Positions 8,714-16,388 of a stretch of DNA of 64,000 nt are shown here, in pieces. Both the position numbers and the translations under genes were made by a program. This DNA comes from Prado023 sp963706885. GTDB lineage: Bacteria; Actinomycetota; Actinomycetes; S36-B12; CAIYMF01. The notes under the pieces were generated by a model, which saw only the letters and a program-made list of their open reading frames with translations, ran no database searches and was not told where the DNA came from. The DNA lies in contig CAVPNX010000009.1 in the NCBI GenBank assembly GCA_963706885.1, positions 1 to 64,000 of the forward strand. The letters are read 5' to 3'. Numbering within the stretch: position 1 is the first letter of the stretch; every line of letters starts with the position of its first letter.

Positions 8714-9483
8714 TGGCGCTCGGGCGCTCGGACGCATTATCCGTGTGCGTCGCGGTGCTCATGAGTACCCGCGGTTGTTCAGGGGGATTCTACGGCGGTC
8801 TTCGGAGGGTTCACTGAACCTCGGTGATTGTCGAGTGCGGCGTCAAGGGCTCCGATTCTGGCCCCGAGCAGTGTCGGGGGGCTCGGGAAGGGGTTCCGGC
8901 GGGCGGGCTGGGTCCCCCCGGGGTCGCCGGCGGAGTGCCGGTGCTCTTGCCGTGTTGCGGTGCGCAGGGTGGCGTATGTGGCGCGGTGGTCAGCCGGGGC
9001 GAGCATGATCTTGCCGAACTCCTCGGTGGCCCTGCGACAGTCGGTCTGTTGATGTCGTGGTCGTCGCGCGACCGCCGATGTCCGACTCCACGATCCGATC
9101 CTCAGCTGCCGAGCGGCGCGCGAACCGCGACACGCAACGTGACACGGTCATCGACATGGTGCATGCCGACAACCCCGACGCAGTCATCGTGGTCGGTCCG
9201 CCGTTCGGCCATCCCAGGCCGCAGTGGATGGCCGCGCTTTCAAGGTCTCGTAGCGTCGGTTCCGCGCACCCTCGAACACTCCATGACCACAGAGCTCCCT
9301 CCCACGGTCGGTGCGGGGCAGACCGGGAAGCGGCGGCCTGCTTGCCCGAGGCCCTGCGCCTTCCGGTGGCGGCCACCTCGTCCACTGACGCCCGACGCTC
9401 AACCAGACCGCTACGACTTGGTCCAGTTCGATCCCCGCCGAGCTGCGGACCGCGTCCCTCAACGCGCTTTCCACAAGAATCGG
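8714..9483. other. 770-bp gene-poor stretch between tRNA-Arg and the island attachment site
   Basis: No frame gives a convincing full gene. The only family-like signal is the S66-peptidase-like fragment at 9090-9235. A minus-strand stretch around 8800-9005 is open for about 75 codons, but its Pro/Arg-rich translation is not recognisable. The region looks like relic DNA. Confidence 0.5.
9090..9235 (+). pseudogene. Possible C-terminal remnant of an S66 (LD-carboxypeptidase-like) peptidase
   Basis: The plus-strand frame reads RDTQRDTVIDMVHADNPDA and then VIVVGPPFGHPRPQW. This resembles the end of actinobacterial S66 peptidases, where a hydrophobic strand leads into an FGHTxPQW motif carrying the catalytic His. 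Nothing upstream in the frame provides the nucleophile or acid region, and the frame degenerates after the motif. The resemblance is short, so the call is weak. Confidence 0.3.
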
Positions 9484-9566
9484 TCTGGCTCGGAAACTGG
9501 CCTCTGACAAGGCCTTTCGCACTGGAGCGGGTGACCGGGATCGAACCGGCATGGCCAGCTTGGAAG
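9484..9566. repeat. Left attachment repeat (attL-like), partial tRNA-Gly 3' half
   Basis: It is identical to 16066-16148 except two bases in the segment before the encoded CCA. The tRNA-derived part (9523-9566) covers CCA to the anticodon loop, then diverges, so this copy cannot fold into a tRNA. Weaker similarity continues about 12 bp further left. Confidence 0.85.
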
Positions 9567-10141
9567 ATCAGCGGGCGGCGTGCCCACAATGAGCACAATT
9601 CATTGGCTGACCTGCGATGTCACGAGTCGGCTGAAGTGCGGTGGGTGACCGCTGGAGACCGTGATTGTGGGCATTCTGTGCTTGCTCGGGGCATTTTCTG
9701 GGCACGAAATCGCATGACCAGCTTGTGGAGAGGCCGCAGATTAGTCATGCGTCCTGGATGCCAGTGGTACACCTCGCGGCGGTGGCTGATCCGCACGGCG
9801 AGGGCCTCTCGGGCAAGTTGTAGATCCCGGCGAGACCTTGCCCGTCGTGTGTGAAGATCCCAGCGGGAGATCGCCGGCCGCGACTTCGGGCGCCACAGGG
9901 CGGCCACACGCAGCCCAGAGAGACGCACTCGTAGCCGGGCTGGGGGCGCTGCGCTGTGTTGGCGGTCGTGCGGAAGAGCGACTGCCCCGAGGGGGTCGCC
10001 CGCTGGGAGGTGATCCCCTCGCTGGTGTTCGGCTTCCGCGGGGGCCTGTCCGAGCAGGAACGTCGCAGAGGGGTGCGGGAACGTCGGCGGGCAGCGTGAT
10101 CTGCGTGGCGCGCCCCTCGTGACACCGGTGAGGTGATGGTC
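9567..10141. other. Island left end, no recognisable gene; candidate integrase arm sites
   Basis: About 575 bp have no supportable gene on either strand. Just inside the left repeat, TGCCCACAAT (9581-9590) and its inverse ATTGTGGGCA (9664-9673) form an inverted pair. A near-identical word, GTTGTGGGCA, lies at 16011-16020 beside the right repeat. Their position at both island ends suggests arm-type sites for the integrase. Confidence 0.4.
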
Positions 10142-10147
10142 TACCCT
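10142..10147 (+). promoter_or_regulatory. -10 box (TACCCT) of the YVTN surface-protein gene
   Basis: TACCCT lies about 37 bp before the ATG at 10184. Transcription would start near 10154 and leave a leader of about 30 nt, unlike the leaderless genes elsewhere in this window. Confidence 0.35.
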
Positions 10148-10183
10148 GCGAAGCCTTCACTTACTTCCTGGGACGGGGTTGCG

Positions 10184-11762
10184 ATGCGTCAGCGTGGCTT
10201 GGGGTTGGGTCTGGTGGCAGCGGTGGCGTTGGTGCTGTCGGCTGTTGGTCCGGTGGCGGCGGACCCGGTGGTGGTCGGTTCCCCGATCACCGTCGGGGCC
10301 CTCCCGGAAGGGGTGGCGGTGTCCCCGGATGGGTCCCGCGCCTACGTCACCAACTACGGCTCCGGCACGGTGTCGGTGATCAACACGGGGACCAACACGG
10401 TCGGTTCCACGATCCCCGTCGGGGACCAACCCGGCTGGGGTGGCGGTGTCCCCGGATGGGTCCCGCGCCTACGTCACCAACGCCAGCTCCGACACGGTGT
10501 CGGTGATCAACACGGCGACCAACACGGTGGTCGGTTCCCCGATCACCGTCGGGGACGGCCCGCTTGGGGTGGCGGTGTCCCCGGATGGGTCCCGCGCCTA
10601 CGTCACCAACTTCAGCTCCGACTCGGTGTCGGTGATCAACACGGCGACCAACACGGTCGGTACCCCGATCAACGTCGGGGACGGCCCGTATGCGGTGGCG
10701 GTGTCCCCGGATGGGTCCCGCGCCTACGTCGCCAACTTCTACTCCTACTCGGTGTCGGTGATCAACACGGCGACCAACACGGTGGTCGGTACCTCGATCA
10801 ACGTCGGGACCGGCCCGTATGCGGTGGCGGTGTCCCCGGATGGGTCCCGCGCCTACGTCACCAACCTCGGCTCCGCCTCGGTGTCGGTGATCGACACGGC
10901 GACCAACACGGTGGTCGGTACCCCGATCACCGTCGGGACCCGGCCGGCTGGGGTGGCGGTGTCCCCGGATGGGTCCCGCGCCTACGTCACCAACTACGGC
11001 TCCAACTCGGTGTCGGTGATCAACACGGCGACCAACACGGTCGGTTCCCCGATCACCGTCGGGACCGGCCCGTTTGGGGTGGCGGTGTCCCCGGATGGGT
11101 CCCGCGCCTACGTCACCAACCGCCTGTCCAGCTCGGTGTCGGTGATTGCGATTCAGCCGTCGCCGCCGGGGTCGGTGACCGCCACTGCGGGCGATGGGCA
11201 GGCGGTGGTGGGGTGGGCGGCTCCGGTGTTCACTGGTGAACAGCCGATCACCGGGTACACGGCCACCGCAACCCCTGGTGGGCAGAGCTGCACCACGACT
11301 GGTGCCACGACCTGCCCGATCACCGGGTTGACCAACGGCGCCGCGTACACGGTGTCGGTGCGGGCGACCAACAGCATCGGCACCAGCGGGCCGAGCAAGC
11401 CCAGCAACTCGGTCACCCCGACCGCCCCACCGGTGACCCCCACCACCCCACCGGTGACCACGACATCGCCCACCACCACGACACCACCGTCGGCACCGCC
11501 GGTGGTGGTGAAGGTCAAGCCCCGCAGCGGCAAGTCGAAGCTGTTCGTGGACGTGAACCCGAACAAGGGCTCCGGGTACTACACGTTCCAGGTCCAGAAG
11601 AAGCGGACCAACGGGACCTGGAAGCCGTTGAAGACCTACCGGACCAAGGGCGCCAAGGAGACTCGCACGATCAACCTGCCCAAGGGCACCTACCAGGTCG
11701 TGGTCGGCGCCAAGTACGGCTTCGGTGAGACCACGTCCAAGTCGGTCAAGCTGAAGCGGTAA
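10184..11762 (+). CDS. Secreted YVTN-repeat beta-propeller surface protein with fibronectin III domain (one frame break)
   Basis: The first 27 residues are a signal peptide (RQRGLGLGLVAAVALVLSA, then cleavage after VAA). Seven YVTN-type repeats of 42-43 residues follow, each with GVAVSPDGSRAYVTN and SVSVINTATNT, predicting a propeller. A fibronectin type III domain (about 325-410), a Pro/Thr-rich linker and a basic beta-rich C-terminal domain ending TSKSVKLKR complete it. The corrected length is about 525 residues. An extra C in CCC at 10430-10432, between repeats 1 and 2, breaks the frame; the rest reads cleanly. No sortase motif is present. The inferred role is adhesion or wall-surface binding. 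It is island cargo, followed by a strong hairpin. Confidence 0.78.
10261..11150 (+). repeat. Seven tandem 126-129-bp YVTN repeats
   Basis: The repeated blocks begin near 10311, 10437, 10566, 10691, 10821, 10951 and 11077. Each contains an almost invariant DNA core encoding VAVSPDGSRAYVT. The 126/129 variation comes from TVG versus TVVG. DNA identity is much higher than protein function requires, which suggests recent duplication or ongoing gene conversion. Confidence 0.85.
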
Positions 11763-11776
11763 CCCGCACACACGAT

Positions 11777-11824
11777 CGGGGCACCCCCACCGCCCGCCCA
11801 CCCGGCGCCGGTGCGGGTGCCCCG
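11777..11824 (+). terminator. Hairpin after the YVTN gene
   Basis: CGGGGCACCCCCACCG (11777-11792) pairs with CGGTGCGGGTGCCCCG (11809-11824) with one mismatch and a 16-base loop. It begins 14 bp after the stop codon and is followed by ACGTCTTT, a weak U-rich tail. Confidence 0.6.
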
Positions 11825-12063
11825 ACGTCTTTGGGGTCCGGTGGCAGTTCCGTACCCGGGTTCCGAACCCCGACGCTCACCACCACGGCCCCCCGGTCGC
11901 ACCCCGTGCGCCGCGCCCCCTGGGTCAGCCGATACAGCCGCACCCCACATTGCCGCACGAACACCTGCGCCCCCTGCCCCATTTCGCCGCGAGCTGGGCG
12001 CCTTCGGGGCAGCCCGGTCTGGGCGGTAGTGCCGGTGCGCTGGACGAACCACCGCGTTACATG

Positions 12064-12069
12064 TAACAT
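12064..12069 (+). promoter_or_regulatory. Leaderless -10 box (TAACAT) of the mazEF pair
   Basis: TAACAT is followed by six bases and the ATG of the antitoxin gene. There is no Shine-Dalgarno sequence before that ATG. Confidence 0.5.
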
Positions 12070-12075
12070 CGCCGT

Positions 12076-12279
12076 ATGGCTGTACGAGAGCGCGTGAGCG
12101 CATACCGGACCAGGATGCGGGCCCAGGGCCTTCGACCGGTCCAGATCTGGGTGCCCGACGTACGCTCCCCGGAGTTCGCCACCGAGGCGCATCGCCAGTC
12201 CGCACTCGTTGCTGCCGCCGCCCGCGCCAGTGACGACATGGACTTCGTGGAGGCCGTCTCCGTCGACTGGGACGAATGA
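12076..12279 (+). CDS. MazE-type antitoxin (DUF3018-like)
   Basis: This 67-residue protein reads RVSAYRTRMRAQGLRPVQIWVPD, the ribbon-helix-helix-like N-terminal pattern of the MazE/DUF3018 antitoxins that accompany MazF. It ends in an acidic tail (DMDFVEAVSVDWDE), the part that normally blocks the toxin. It overlaps the MazF gene by ATGA. The inferred role is toxin neutralisation and autorepression of the operon. Its location in the integrated island suggests an addiction function that stabilises the island. Confidence 0.8.
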   Translation: MAVRERVSAYRTRMRAQGLRPVQIWVPDVRSPEFATEAHRQSALVAAAARASDDMDFVEAVSVDWDE

Positions 12280-12602
12280 GACGCGGGGACATCGTCACGG
12301 TCGCCGGTGGCGTCTATGCCAGCAAACCGCGTCCAGCCCTCGTCGTTCAGGACGACCGGTTCGATGCGACCGACTCGCTGACCGTCTGCCCCTTCACCAC
12401 CACCGAGGTCGACGCACCCCTGTTGCGGGTCCCGGTGGTCGCCAACGAGGCGAACGGCCTTGGCCAAGACAGCTACCTGATGGTCGACAAGATCACCACC
12501 GTGCGCAGGAGCAACGCCCGCACTGTGCTCGGAAGGCTCGAAGCAACGACATTGGTCGAGTTCGAGCGGCGGCTGCTGGTATTCCTCGGCTTCGGGGCCT
12601 AG
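12276..12602 (+). CDS. MazF-type endoribonuclease toxin
   Basis: This 108-residue protein starts MRRGDIVTVAG and continues KPRPALVVQDDRF and SLTVCPFTT. These are the conserved N-terminal strand, the PRPALVV block and the strand before the catalytic loop of MazF/PemK toxins. The second half has SYLMVDKITTVRR, the conserved D-K-I-x-T-V-x-R segment. MazF proteins cut single-stranded RNA at short motifs; the motif of this one is not predictable. It is coupled to the antitoxin by a four-base overlap and appears complete. Confidence 0.87.
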   Translation: MRRGDIVTVAGGVYASKPRPALVVQDDRFDATDSLTVCPFTTTEVDAPLLRVPVVANEANGLGQDSYLMVDKITTVRRSNARTVLGRLEATTLVEFERRLLVFLGFGA

Positions 12603-12847
12603 TACTAGTAGCGCCTCTGCACGAGCAGCCGGCCAGGCGCTGCATACCGCCGCGAAGGACTGTCAAGAGCGCCATGCCAGTTGACTCATGTTGCCGGTGG
12701 CGTGGCTGCAGATACGTACTCCCGTGTTGAGGCCAGCCGTTGTGCTGTCCAGCCCTTGGGCTCGAGCACCGCTTGCGGACTGATTCGCGCACGCCCGGGC
12801 GAGGGAGGCTTTCGAGGGAGGTGCACCGGATGGGGCGCGAGCCCCTC
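12603..12847. other. Intergenic stretch between mazF and the excisionase-like gene
   Basis: These 245 bp lie between two converging genes. No coding signal, RNA gene or U-tailed hairpin was recognised. Confidence 0.4.
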
Positions 12848-13096
12848 TCACCACCCACGGGTGGGTGCCCGGTAGAAGGCGTGGACACGTCCGGCTTCGA
12901 TGAAGTCGGTGACGTCAGATGCCGTGAATCGCACGTGCCGGCCGACCTTGATGAACGGGATGCGCCGCTCGGTGACCAACCGTCGGACGAACCGGGGTCC
13001 CGTGCCGAGCATGACAGCGACCTCATCGGTGGTCAGCAGACGAGTCCCATCCTTGCCGTCAGAGAAGGGCATGGTCGCGTGGGTGGGGTGAGTCAT
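12848..13096 (-). CDS. Excisionase-like helix-turn-helix protein
   Basis: This 82-residue protein contains LLTTDEVAVMLGTGPRFVRRL, then ERRIPFIKVGRHVRFTASDV and a C-terminal helix. This is the MerR-like winged HTH (HTH_17) of excisionases and related small DNA-binding proteins. The ATG at 13096 is preceded by GGAGG at good spacing; longer readings upstream lack a site and look like junk. With the integrase it would form the recombination directionality module, although its separation by 1.8 kb is greater than usual. Four GGCAAC words lie 72-132 bp upstream and may be its binding sites. Confidence 0.75.
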   Translation of the reverse strand: MTHPTHATMPFSDGKDGTRLLTTDEVAVMLGTGPRFVRRLVTERRIPFIKVGRHVRFTASDVTDFIEAGRVHAFYRAPTRGW

Positions 13097-13167
13097 GGGG
13101 TCCTCCATAGGTGGCTTCATGTCTCGGATGGGCGCGAACGGCCCCGATCCGCAGCGACGGACCCTCG

Positions 13168-13228
13168 GGCAACGCTTACGGCAACAGCCAGTGGTGTCGT
13201 GTGAACCTATGGCAACGTTTCCGGCAAC
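13168..13228. repeat. Four phased GGCAAC words (two imperfect 18-bp direct repeats)
   Basis: GGCAACGCTTACGGCAAC (13168-13185) and GGCAACGTTTCCGGCAAC (13211-13228) differ at two positions. Within each, GGCAAC recurs after 12 bp, about one helical turn. They sit upstream of the excisionase-like gene, which suggests a protein-binding array. Confidence 0.55.
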
Positions 13229-13703
13229 CCAGTGAATGGGCCACCTGGAGGAGTGCTCGCGCCGTTGCCGATGTGCTTCGAGGACGGGCCGCACCCGGAC
13301 GCATGCCACTGCGTATGCAGTTGGTGGCTCGACGAGATGATGTTCGCAAGGCAGGCCGTCACCCGGGTTCCGGCGCTCCTGACTGTGTCAGGGCTGGTGG
13401 ACCAGCGGAAGCTCGGCACCGGCTTGATGCCTCCGGGACTGCCTGATGCGAGCCCCGTGACGGCCCGAGCTCTGGCCGGCCCGCTGCCTGCGGTGCAGGT
13501 GCTGATCGTCAGGAGTCGCTGCACCGCCGCCCTACAAGGCGGCCGGGGAGGACTGAGAGTCCGGCACGCAGGCGAGCTCCGCGGTCGGGGGATTCGTGCT
13601 CACAGGACGCTGGGCACTGACAGGTGCAAGAAGAGTGTGAGCCATGATCGTCGTCTGTTCGGTCCCGCGCATGGGCTGCGTCCCAGACTGCTTGGTGCCG
13701 GGT
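13229..13703. other. 475-bp stretch without a recognisable gene
   Basis: Frames on both strands are open for about 100 codons, as expected at this GC content, but none has a ribosome-binding site or a recognisable pattern. Nothing else was seen. Confidence 0.4.
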
Positions 13704-14237
13704 TCAGCGGTCCGGGGGGTTCAACTCAAGGGCGTGGATCAGTCGAGCCTCGGCGCGGGCGCTGAGCAGCTCACCGGGGTAGTAGCGGTCGTAGATCTCC
13801 TGGGCGGCCTCGACCGACCCGATTCCGCAGGCGTCCAGCAGGAACTCGATGTCGCTCATGTCCTTGGCTCGTGCAGCATGGAGCTTCATGGCGAGCAGCG
13901 ACTCGGTCGTGGCGGCGTAGAGGACCACGGGCCCGTCGCGCAGCACCTCCCGCCACATCTCCGCGCCACCCACGGGTGGCTGGAGTCCCTGTGCGTGCCA
14001 GTTGAACCAGTCCGCTTCCAGGCCCCACTGGCGCTGCAGCTCCTCGATCACGTCCCGGGCGTCCACCGGTCGGATGAACCCGTCGATATCAGCGGTGGAG
14101 GTGCGCTCCGGATTGGACAGAGCGACGGCAGCGCCGCCGATCACGTGGACGGTCGCGGCCTCACCACGGTCAGCCAGGGCGTGGACGAGCTCGGTGAGGA
14201 TCTGTCGGACCTCGGACGGTGTCAGCGTGCGTGCCAT
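13704..14237 (-). CDS. DUF6036-like nucleotidyltransferase (putative toxin of an XRE/NTase pair)
   Basis: This 177-residue protein carries VHVIGGAAVALSN followed by RTSTADIDGFI. That is the GG...DxD layout of minimal nucleotidyltransferases, with D-I-D as metal ligands. A later segment, LYAATTESLLAMKLHAARAKD, followed by SDIEFLL, matches the DUF6036/AbiEii-like fold. Such proteins transfer nucleotides to RNA or protein targets and often act as toxins. It overlaps the upstream XRE gene by ATGA, so the two are coupled. Which member is toxic, and the substrate, cannot be read from the sequence. Confidence 0.7.
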   Translation of the reverse strand: MARTLTPSEVRQILTELVHALADRGEAATVHVIGGAAVALSNPERTSTADIDGFIRPVDARDVIEELQRQWGLEADWFNWHAQGLQPPVGGAEMWREVLRDGPVVLYAATTESLLAMKLHAARAKDMSDIEFLLDACGIGSVEAAQEIYDRYYPGELLSARAEARLIHALELNPPDR

Positions 14238-14820
14238 CAGCGGTTCACCAGCTCGGCGGCGTCGAGGAACACCCCGTGGGCGGCGATGGCATCAGGTGTG
14301 GCCGCTCGCGCGGCGGCGCGCAGGGCTGGCACCGGTTCGACGTCCCACGGCTCGACGAGGGTGCGCCACGGCTCGTCCAGCCAGTTCGGCCGGGGCAGAT
14401 GGGCGCTGGACAGGGCGTGGTCCACGACGCCGGCCAGAAGGGCGTCATGGCGACGGTCGCCGGTCTGGGCGGGGGGCGTCACCGCCAGGGCCACCCGCAG
14501 GGCCGGATCGGCCGCCGCCAGGTCAGCGGCCAATTGCCAGACCACTCGTAGTGCCCCGTCGCGATCGCCCCGCTCCAGGAACGCGCTGACCTGCTCGGCC
14601 GCTTGCGCCGCAGTGCCCAGACGGGTGGGCAGGATCGTCACCTGGTAACCCAGGGGCGCAGCAGGCGGTCCAGCCGTTCCGTCGTGGCGTCCTTCGGGCC
14701 GCGCTCGACCTCGACGAGTCCGGCCTGACTCGCGTGCGCCGTCCGGGCCAATTCGCGTCCCGACACACCGCGATACCGGCGTGCCGACCTGACTAGTTGC
14801 CCTGCGATGGTCGCCGCCAT
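14237..14820 (-). CDS. XRE-family HTH protein, partner of the nucleotidyltransferase (one frame break)
   Basis: The N-terminus IAGQLVRSARRYRGVSGREL, then ARTAHASQAGLVEVERG and TTERLDRLLRP, is an XRE/Cro-type helix-turn-helix. The rest (GYQVTILPTRLG and about 130 further residues) continues in the next frame. The break lies in a G4 run at 14653-14656; a fifth G would restore LLRPLGYQVT and one 194-residue protein. The ATG at 14820 has AAGGAGG 7 nt upstream. The larger C-terminal region is unrecognised and may bind the toxin. It overlaps the nucleotidyltransferase by ATGA. The homopolymer position favours a sequencing error over real decay. Confidence 0.65.
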
Positions 14821-14892
14821 GATCAACCTCCTTCGACACTCGAAAGAGTATCAGTCGTGTCGACTGGGGCGCAGACCTCACGCTGTGCGTGC

Positions 14893-15993
14893 CTACGTCG
14901 CCTTCACCCCACCGGCGAGGCGGCTCAGCTCCTCGGCGATCCGAGCGTCGCCCTCCTCGGTCGCGTGCTGGTAGATCAGAGCCGCCCGCGGGCTGGAGTG
15001 CCCGAGCCGGGCCATCAGATCAGCGAGTGTGGCTCCGGTGGCCGCGGCCAGGGTGGCGCCCGTGTGCCGCAGGTCGTGGCTGCGCAGGTCCGGGCGTCCC
15101 GCAGCGGCGGCGGCACTTCGGAACATGCTCGACCAGTTCGACCGCGCCACCGGGTTGCCGTTGACGGTCCGGAACACCAGGGCGTCGCCGATCGCGGGGT
15201 ACGCTGCCAGGTGGGCGCGCAGCGCCTCGGTGACATGGGTGGGGACGTGCACCGTCCGCCGGCCCCGCCGGGTCTTGGGCGAGTCGATCGCCGTCGTCCC
15301 GCTGGCGTCCCGGTAGATCCGCTGGCTGACCCGGACCGTCCCGTTCTGCAGGTCGATGTCCTTGCGTCGCAGGGCGGTCGCCTCGCCGAACCGGAGCCCC
15401 GACCAGGCCAGCAGCAGGACCAGCGCGTAGTAGCGCTCAGGCACGCCGCGGGCGATCTTCTCGACCTCGGCCACGGTGGCAATCGGCCGCTCCTCGCTCT
15501 CCACAGTCCCGCCGTGCTTGATCCGGCACGGGTTCGCCTCGAGGATCTCGTCCTCGACCGCCGTGTTGAGTACCGCCCGCAGTAGCCGGTAGGCCTGAGC
15601 GCGGCGTGCGTCCCCGGTGGTCTCGCCGACCCGTGCGTACCAGGCCCGGACCTCCGCGGGCGTGATGAGGCGGACCTGGTCCCGGTCGAACGCCGGCGAG
15701 AGGAACTTCGTGTGCAGGTCTCGGTAGAGGGCCTGCGTGGAGCTCTTGAGCCCACGCTGGGCGATCCAGGTCGCGAAGTAGTCGGCGAACAGCACCATCT
15801 GCTCGGGCCGCACCTGCCGCAGCACCCCGCGGGTCAGGTCAGCCTCCTGGGTCGCCAACCATGCCCGGGCGTCGGCCTTGGTCGCGAAGGTCATGGGTCC
15901 CAGGACCCGTTCCCCGGTCAGCGGACTGAGATAGCGCGCCTGGTACCGCCCCGACGGCAGCTTCCTGATCCCACCGAATGTCCGCGTTGCCAC
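14893..15993 (-). CDS. Tyrosine recombinase (phage-type integrase)
   Basis: This 366-residue protein has an N-terminal arm-binding segment (TRTFGGIRKLPSGRYQARY), a SAM-like core-binding domain (about 60-160) and a catalytic domain. The catalytic residues are seen as LAWSGLRFGEATAL (Arg), SHDLRHTGAT (His-x-x-Arg), GHSSPRAALIYQHAT (His and the Tyr nucleophile). It would recombine the 3' end of tRNA-Gly with the island's att site. GTG 15993 is chosen because GGGGG lies 7 nt upstream and the residues after it match family N-termini. The frame stays open to 16092, but that would run into the att repeat. All catalytic residues are present, so it may be active. Confidence 0.93.
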   Translation of the reverse strand: MATRTFGGIRKLPSGRYQARYLSPLTGERVLGPMTFATKADARAWLATQEADLTRGVLRQVRPEQMVLFADYFATWIAQRGLKSSTQALYRDLHTKFLSPAFDRDQVRLITPAEVRAWYARVGETTGDARRAQAYRLLRAVLNTAVEDEILEANPCRIKHGGTVESEERPIATVAEVEKIARGVPERYYALVLLLAWSGLRFGEATALRRKDIDLQNGTVRVSQRIYRDASGTTAIDSPKTRRGRRTVHVPTHVTEALRAHLAAYPAIGDALVFRTVNGNPVARSNWSSMFRSAAAAAGRPDLRSHDLRHTGATLAAATGATLADLMARLGHSSPRAALIYQHATEEGDARIAEELSRLAGGVKAT

Positions 15994-16065
15994 GACCGCC
16001 CCCGTCCCTCGTTGTGGGCACATACGGGGCACGAGGGACCGGTATGTACCTTCGACAGGAATCAG

Positions 16066-16148
16066 TCTGGCTCGGAAACTGGCCTCTGACAAGGCCTTTC
16101 ACTCTGGAGCGGGTGACCGGGATCGAACCGGCATGGCCAGCTTGGAAG
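16066..16148. repeat. Right attachment repeat (attR-like), within intact tRNA-Gly
   Basis: This is the second copy of the 83-bp repeat. Its tRNA part completes the functional tRNA-Gly, so integration restored the gene. The integrase start is about 70 bp to its left. Confidence 0.85.
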
Positions 16149-16178
16149 GCTGGGGCTCTGCCATTGAGCTACACCCGC
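16105..16178 (-). tRNA. tRNA-Gly (anticodon TCC), CCA encoded
   Basis: On the minus strand, acceptor GCGGGTG pairs with CACCCGC, discriminator T, then encoded CCA (16107-16105). The anticodon stem CCAGC/GCTGG closes loop CTTCCAA, giving TCC. The T-arm is GGTTCGATCC. It is the integration target of the 6.6-kb island. It is transcribed away from the divergent tRNA-Pro. Confidence 0.95.
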
Positions 16179-16253
16179 GTGCGCTGAGGGGATCCGACGC
16201 CAGGCGACCGAGCCCCTCAGTGACTGCGGAACAGGGTACCCCCTGATGTGGAC

Positions 16254-16259
16254 TAGACT
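16254..16259 (+). promoter_or_regulatory. -10 box (TAGACT) of tRNA-Pro
   Basis: TAGACT lies 13 bp before the tRNA-Pro 5' end, normal spacing for a stable-RNA promoter. Read-through could also supply tig, which begins 43 bp after the tRNA. Confidence 0.5.
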
Positions 16260-16272
16260 GCAACGGCAGTCA

Positions 16273-16345
16273 CGGGGCGTAGCGTAGTGGCTAGCGCGCC
16301 TGCTTTGGGGGCAGGAGATCGGGAGTTCGAGTCTCCCCGCCCCGA
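16273..16345 (+). tRNA. tRNA-Pro (anticodon TGG)
   Basis: Acceptor CGGGGCG pairs with CGCCCCG, discriminator A. The anticodon stem CCTGC/GCAGG closes loop TTTGGGG, giving TGG with G37, typical of tRNA-Pro. The T-arm is GAGTTCGAGTC. CCA is not encoded. It lies directly upstream of tig. Confidence 0.93.
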
Positions 16346-16388
16346 CCGATCAGTTCCATCCCTGCAACCTGCCTAGGAGTGCGCCGCT

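Larger units (their letters stand above)
9484..16148. mobile_element. 6.6-kb genomic island integrated in tRNA-Gly(TCC)
   Basis: The island is bounded by 83-bp direct repeats (9484-9566 and 16066-16148) that differ at two positions. Each contains the 3' half of tRNA-Gly, anticodon loop to CCA, plus 39 bp of downstream sequence; only the right copy belongs to a complete tRNA. A tyrosine integrase reads away from the right repeat. Inside are a YVTN surface protein, MazEF, an excisionase-like HTH protein with iterons, an XRE/nucleotidyltransferase pair and the integrase. No replication, packaging or conjugation genes are seen. It therefore resembles an integrative satellite or a reduced island and not a complete phage or ICE. 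Confidence 0.82.

Noticed and set aside
8625..9620. Fourteen identical bases CTGACCTGCGATGT at 8625-8638 and 9607-9620 as an att pair
   Set aside because: They do not include tRNA sequence and a 14-base match within 64 kb of biased composition can occur by chance.
10261..11150. Regular 126-129-bp repeats as a possible CRISPR array
   Set aside because: The repeats are too long, are directly joined without spacers, and encode YVTN propeller blades in one frame.
12603..12847. A CRISPR, RNA gene or origin between mazF and the HTH gene
   Set aside because: No repeats, tRNA-like folds or AT-rich tract were seen.
15994..16092. Extension of the integrase to the upstream frame beginning SEASFRAR
   Set aside because: The extension is encoded by the att repeat and also appears as junk at the left repeat; the internal GTG has a good ribosome-binding site.
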